In this document: positions 63,665 to 64,000 of the stretch, in pieces
How the letters are laid out: each line of letters begins with the position of its first letter
Position numbering within the stretch: the first letter of the stretch is position 1
Assembly (NCBI GenBank): GCA_040183005.1
Contig: JAMPIW010000007.1
Span: 1,558,188 to 1,622,187, forward strand
Length of the DNA: 64,000 nucleotides
Origin: Gammaproteobacteria bacterium
GTDB lineage: Bacteria; Pseudomonadota; Gammaproteobacteria; Ga0077554; Ga007554
Reading direction: 5' to 3'
Notes under the pieces: model-generated
Seen by the model: only the letters and a program-made list of their open reading frames with translations
What the model was told of the DNA's origin: nothing
The model's database searches: none
Program-made: the position numbers and the translations under genes

Positions 63665-64000
63665 ATGAAAAAACATATGATCTGTATCCTGGGCGGCAGC
63701 GGCTTTGTCGGCCGTCACCTGGTTAATCAACTGGTCAAGGCGGGCCATCACGTGCGCTTGATTACGCGCCGCATTGAACGCCAGCGGGATCTTTTGATTT
63801 GGCCCACGGTCGATGTGGTAGAGGCCAACATTCACGACGCACAAGCACTGCACACACACTTTGCGGGCTGCGACACGGTCGTTAATCTGGTTGCCATTCT
63901 CAATGAGAGCAAAAAAACCACGTTTCAAACTGTTCATGTCGATCTGGCTCGCAATGTGGCGCAGGCCTGCCTGGCCCAAGGTGTCAAACGCCTGCTGCAC
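63665..64000 (+). CDS. NDUFA9-like NAD(P)-binding protein (cut by window edge)
   Basis: The frame is open from the ATG at 63665 to the end (112 codons). MICILGGSGFVGRHLVNQLV is the Rossmann motif of the atypical short-chain dehydrogenase group, with VRLITRRIERQRDLL and GCDTVVNLVAILNESKKTTF typical of the complex I NDUFA9-like subgroup. The C-terminal part lies outside the window. Confidence 0.85.
   Translation, partial: MKKHMICILGGSGFVGRHLVNQLVKAGHHVRLITRRIERQRDLLIWPTVDVVEANIHDAQALHTHFAGCDTVVNLVAILNESKKTTFQTVHVDLARNVAQACLAQGVKRLLH

Overview
The window looks like chromosomal DNA of a Gammaproteobacterium. This is inferred from gene order and protein character: accA-tilS, folC-dedD and cvpA-purF, lpxB-rnhB, Slp-type outer-membrane lipoproteins, and a narK / kinase-phosphatase / nirB / nirD / nasA arrangement like that of Pseudomonas. 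The species cannot be named from the sequence. Housekeeping genes are GC-rich and tightly spaced. Several stretches between them are filled with insertion sequences, REP-like repeats, toxin-antitoxin genes and gene relics.

Layout. 0-7 kb is a mobile-element graveyard: the tail of a RES-domain toxin, a REP-associated transposase (RAYT), an RHS/polymorphic-toxin gene split by an IS66-family element with a perfect 8-bp target duplication, a decayed IS1111-type element, a truncated RAYT, two small stress genes (BON, CsbD), and HigA and RHS relics. 7-13.5 kb holds a CBS-domain gene, accA, tilS, a PepSY gene, a DUF2076 gene and a QseBC-like two-component system. 13.6-16.4 kb is an IS66 element whose left-terminal 106 bp recurs twice beyond its right end, followed by the tail of another IS. 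16.5-25.3 kb carries purF, cvpA, two SUMF1-fold genes (one fused to a di-haem cytochrome c domain), a RhlE-type helicase, dedD, an unknown gene and folC. 25.4-32.6 kb carries recQ, ferredoxin-NADP reductase, etfA/etfB, a divergent LysR gene and ETF-quinone oxidoreductase.

32.7-48.9 kb is a nitrate-assimilation locus: nasA, nirD, nirB and a kinase/phosphatase, then narK. About 7 kb of accessory DNA separates the kinase/phosphatase from narK: VapBC, an ISL3 element inside a HlyD relic, an IS5-interrupted protein kinase gene, a recombinase relic, a GNAT/DUF1778 toxin pair, a RelBE-like relic and an AbrB/VapC pair. Good sigma-54 promoter matches precede both nirB and narK, and palindromes resembling NtrC sites lie upstream of the nirB promoter. 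This suggests nitrogen-limitation control of uptake (NarK) and reduction (NasA, NirBD).

49-64 kb holds two slp lipoprotein genes, a methyltransferase/DsrE-like pair followed by an integron attC-like hairpin, a TolC-MacA-MacB efflux set, an ISAs1-type transposase relic, a response regulator with a REC-PAS-GGDEF-EAL protein, rnhB, lpxB, a Met/His-rich periplasmic protein, a succinate-semialdehyde dehydrogenase and the start of an NDUFA9-like gene cut by the window edge. I see no rRNA, tRNA or CRISPR array. The observations I would follow up first are the attC-flanked methyltransferase/DsrE pair, the cytochrome-SUMF1 fusion, the IS-interrupted kinase with an unassigned C-terminal region, and the nested inverted repeats around a shared core.
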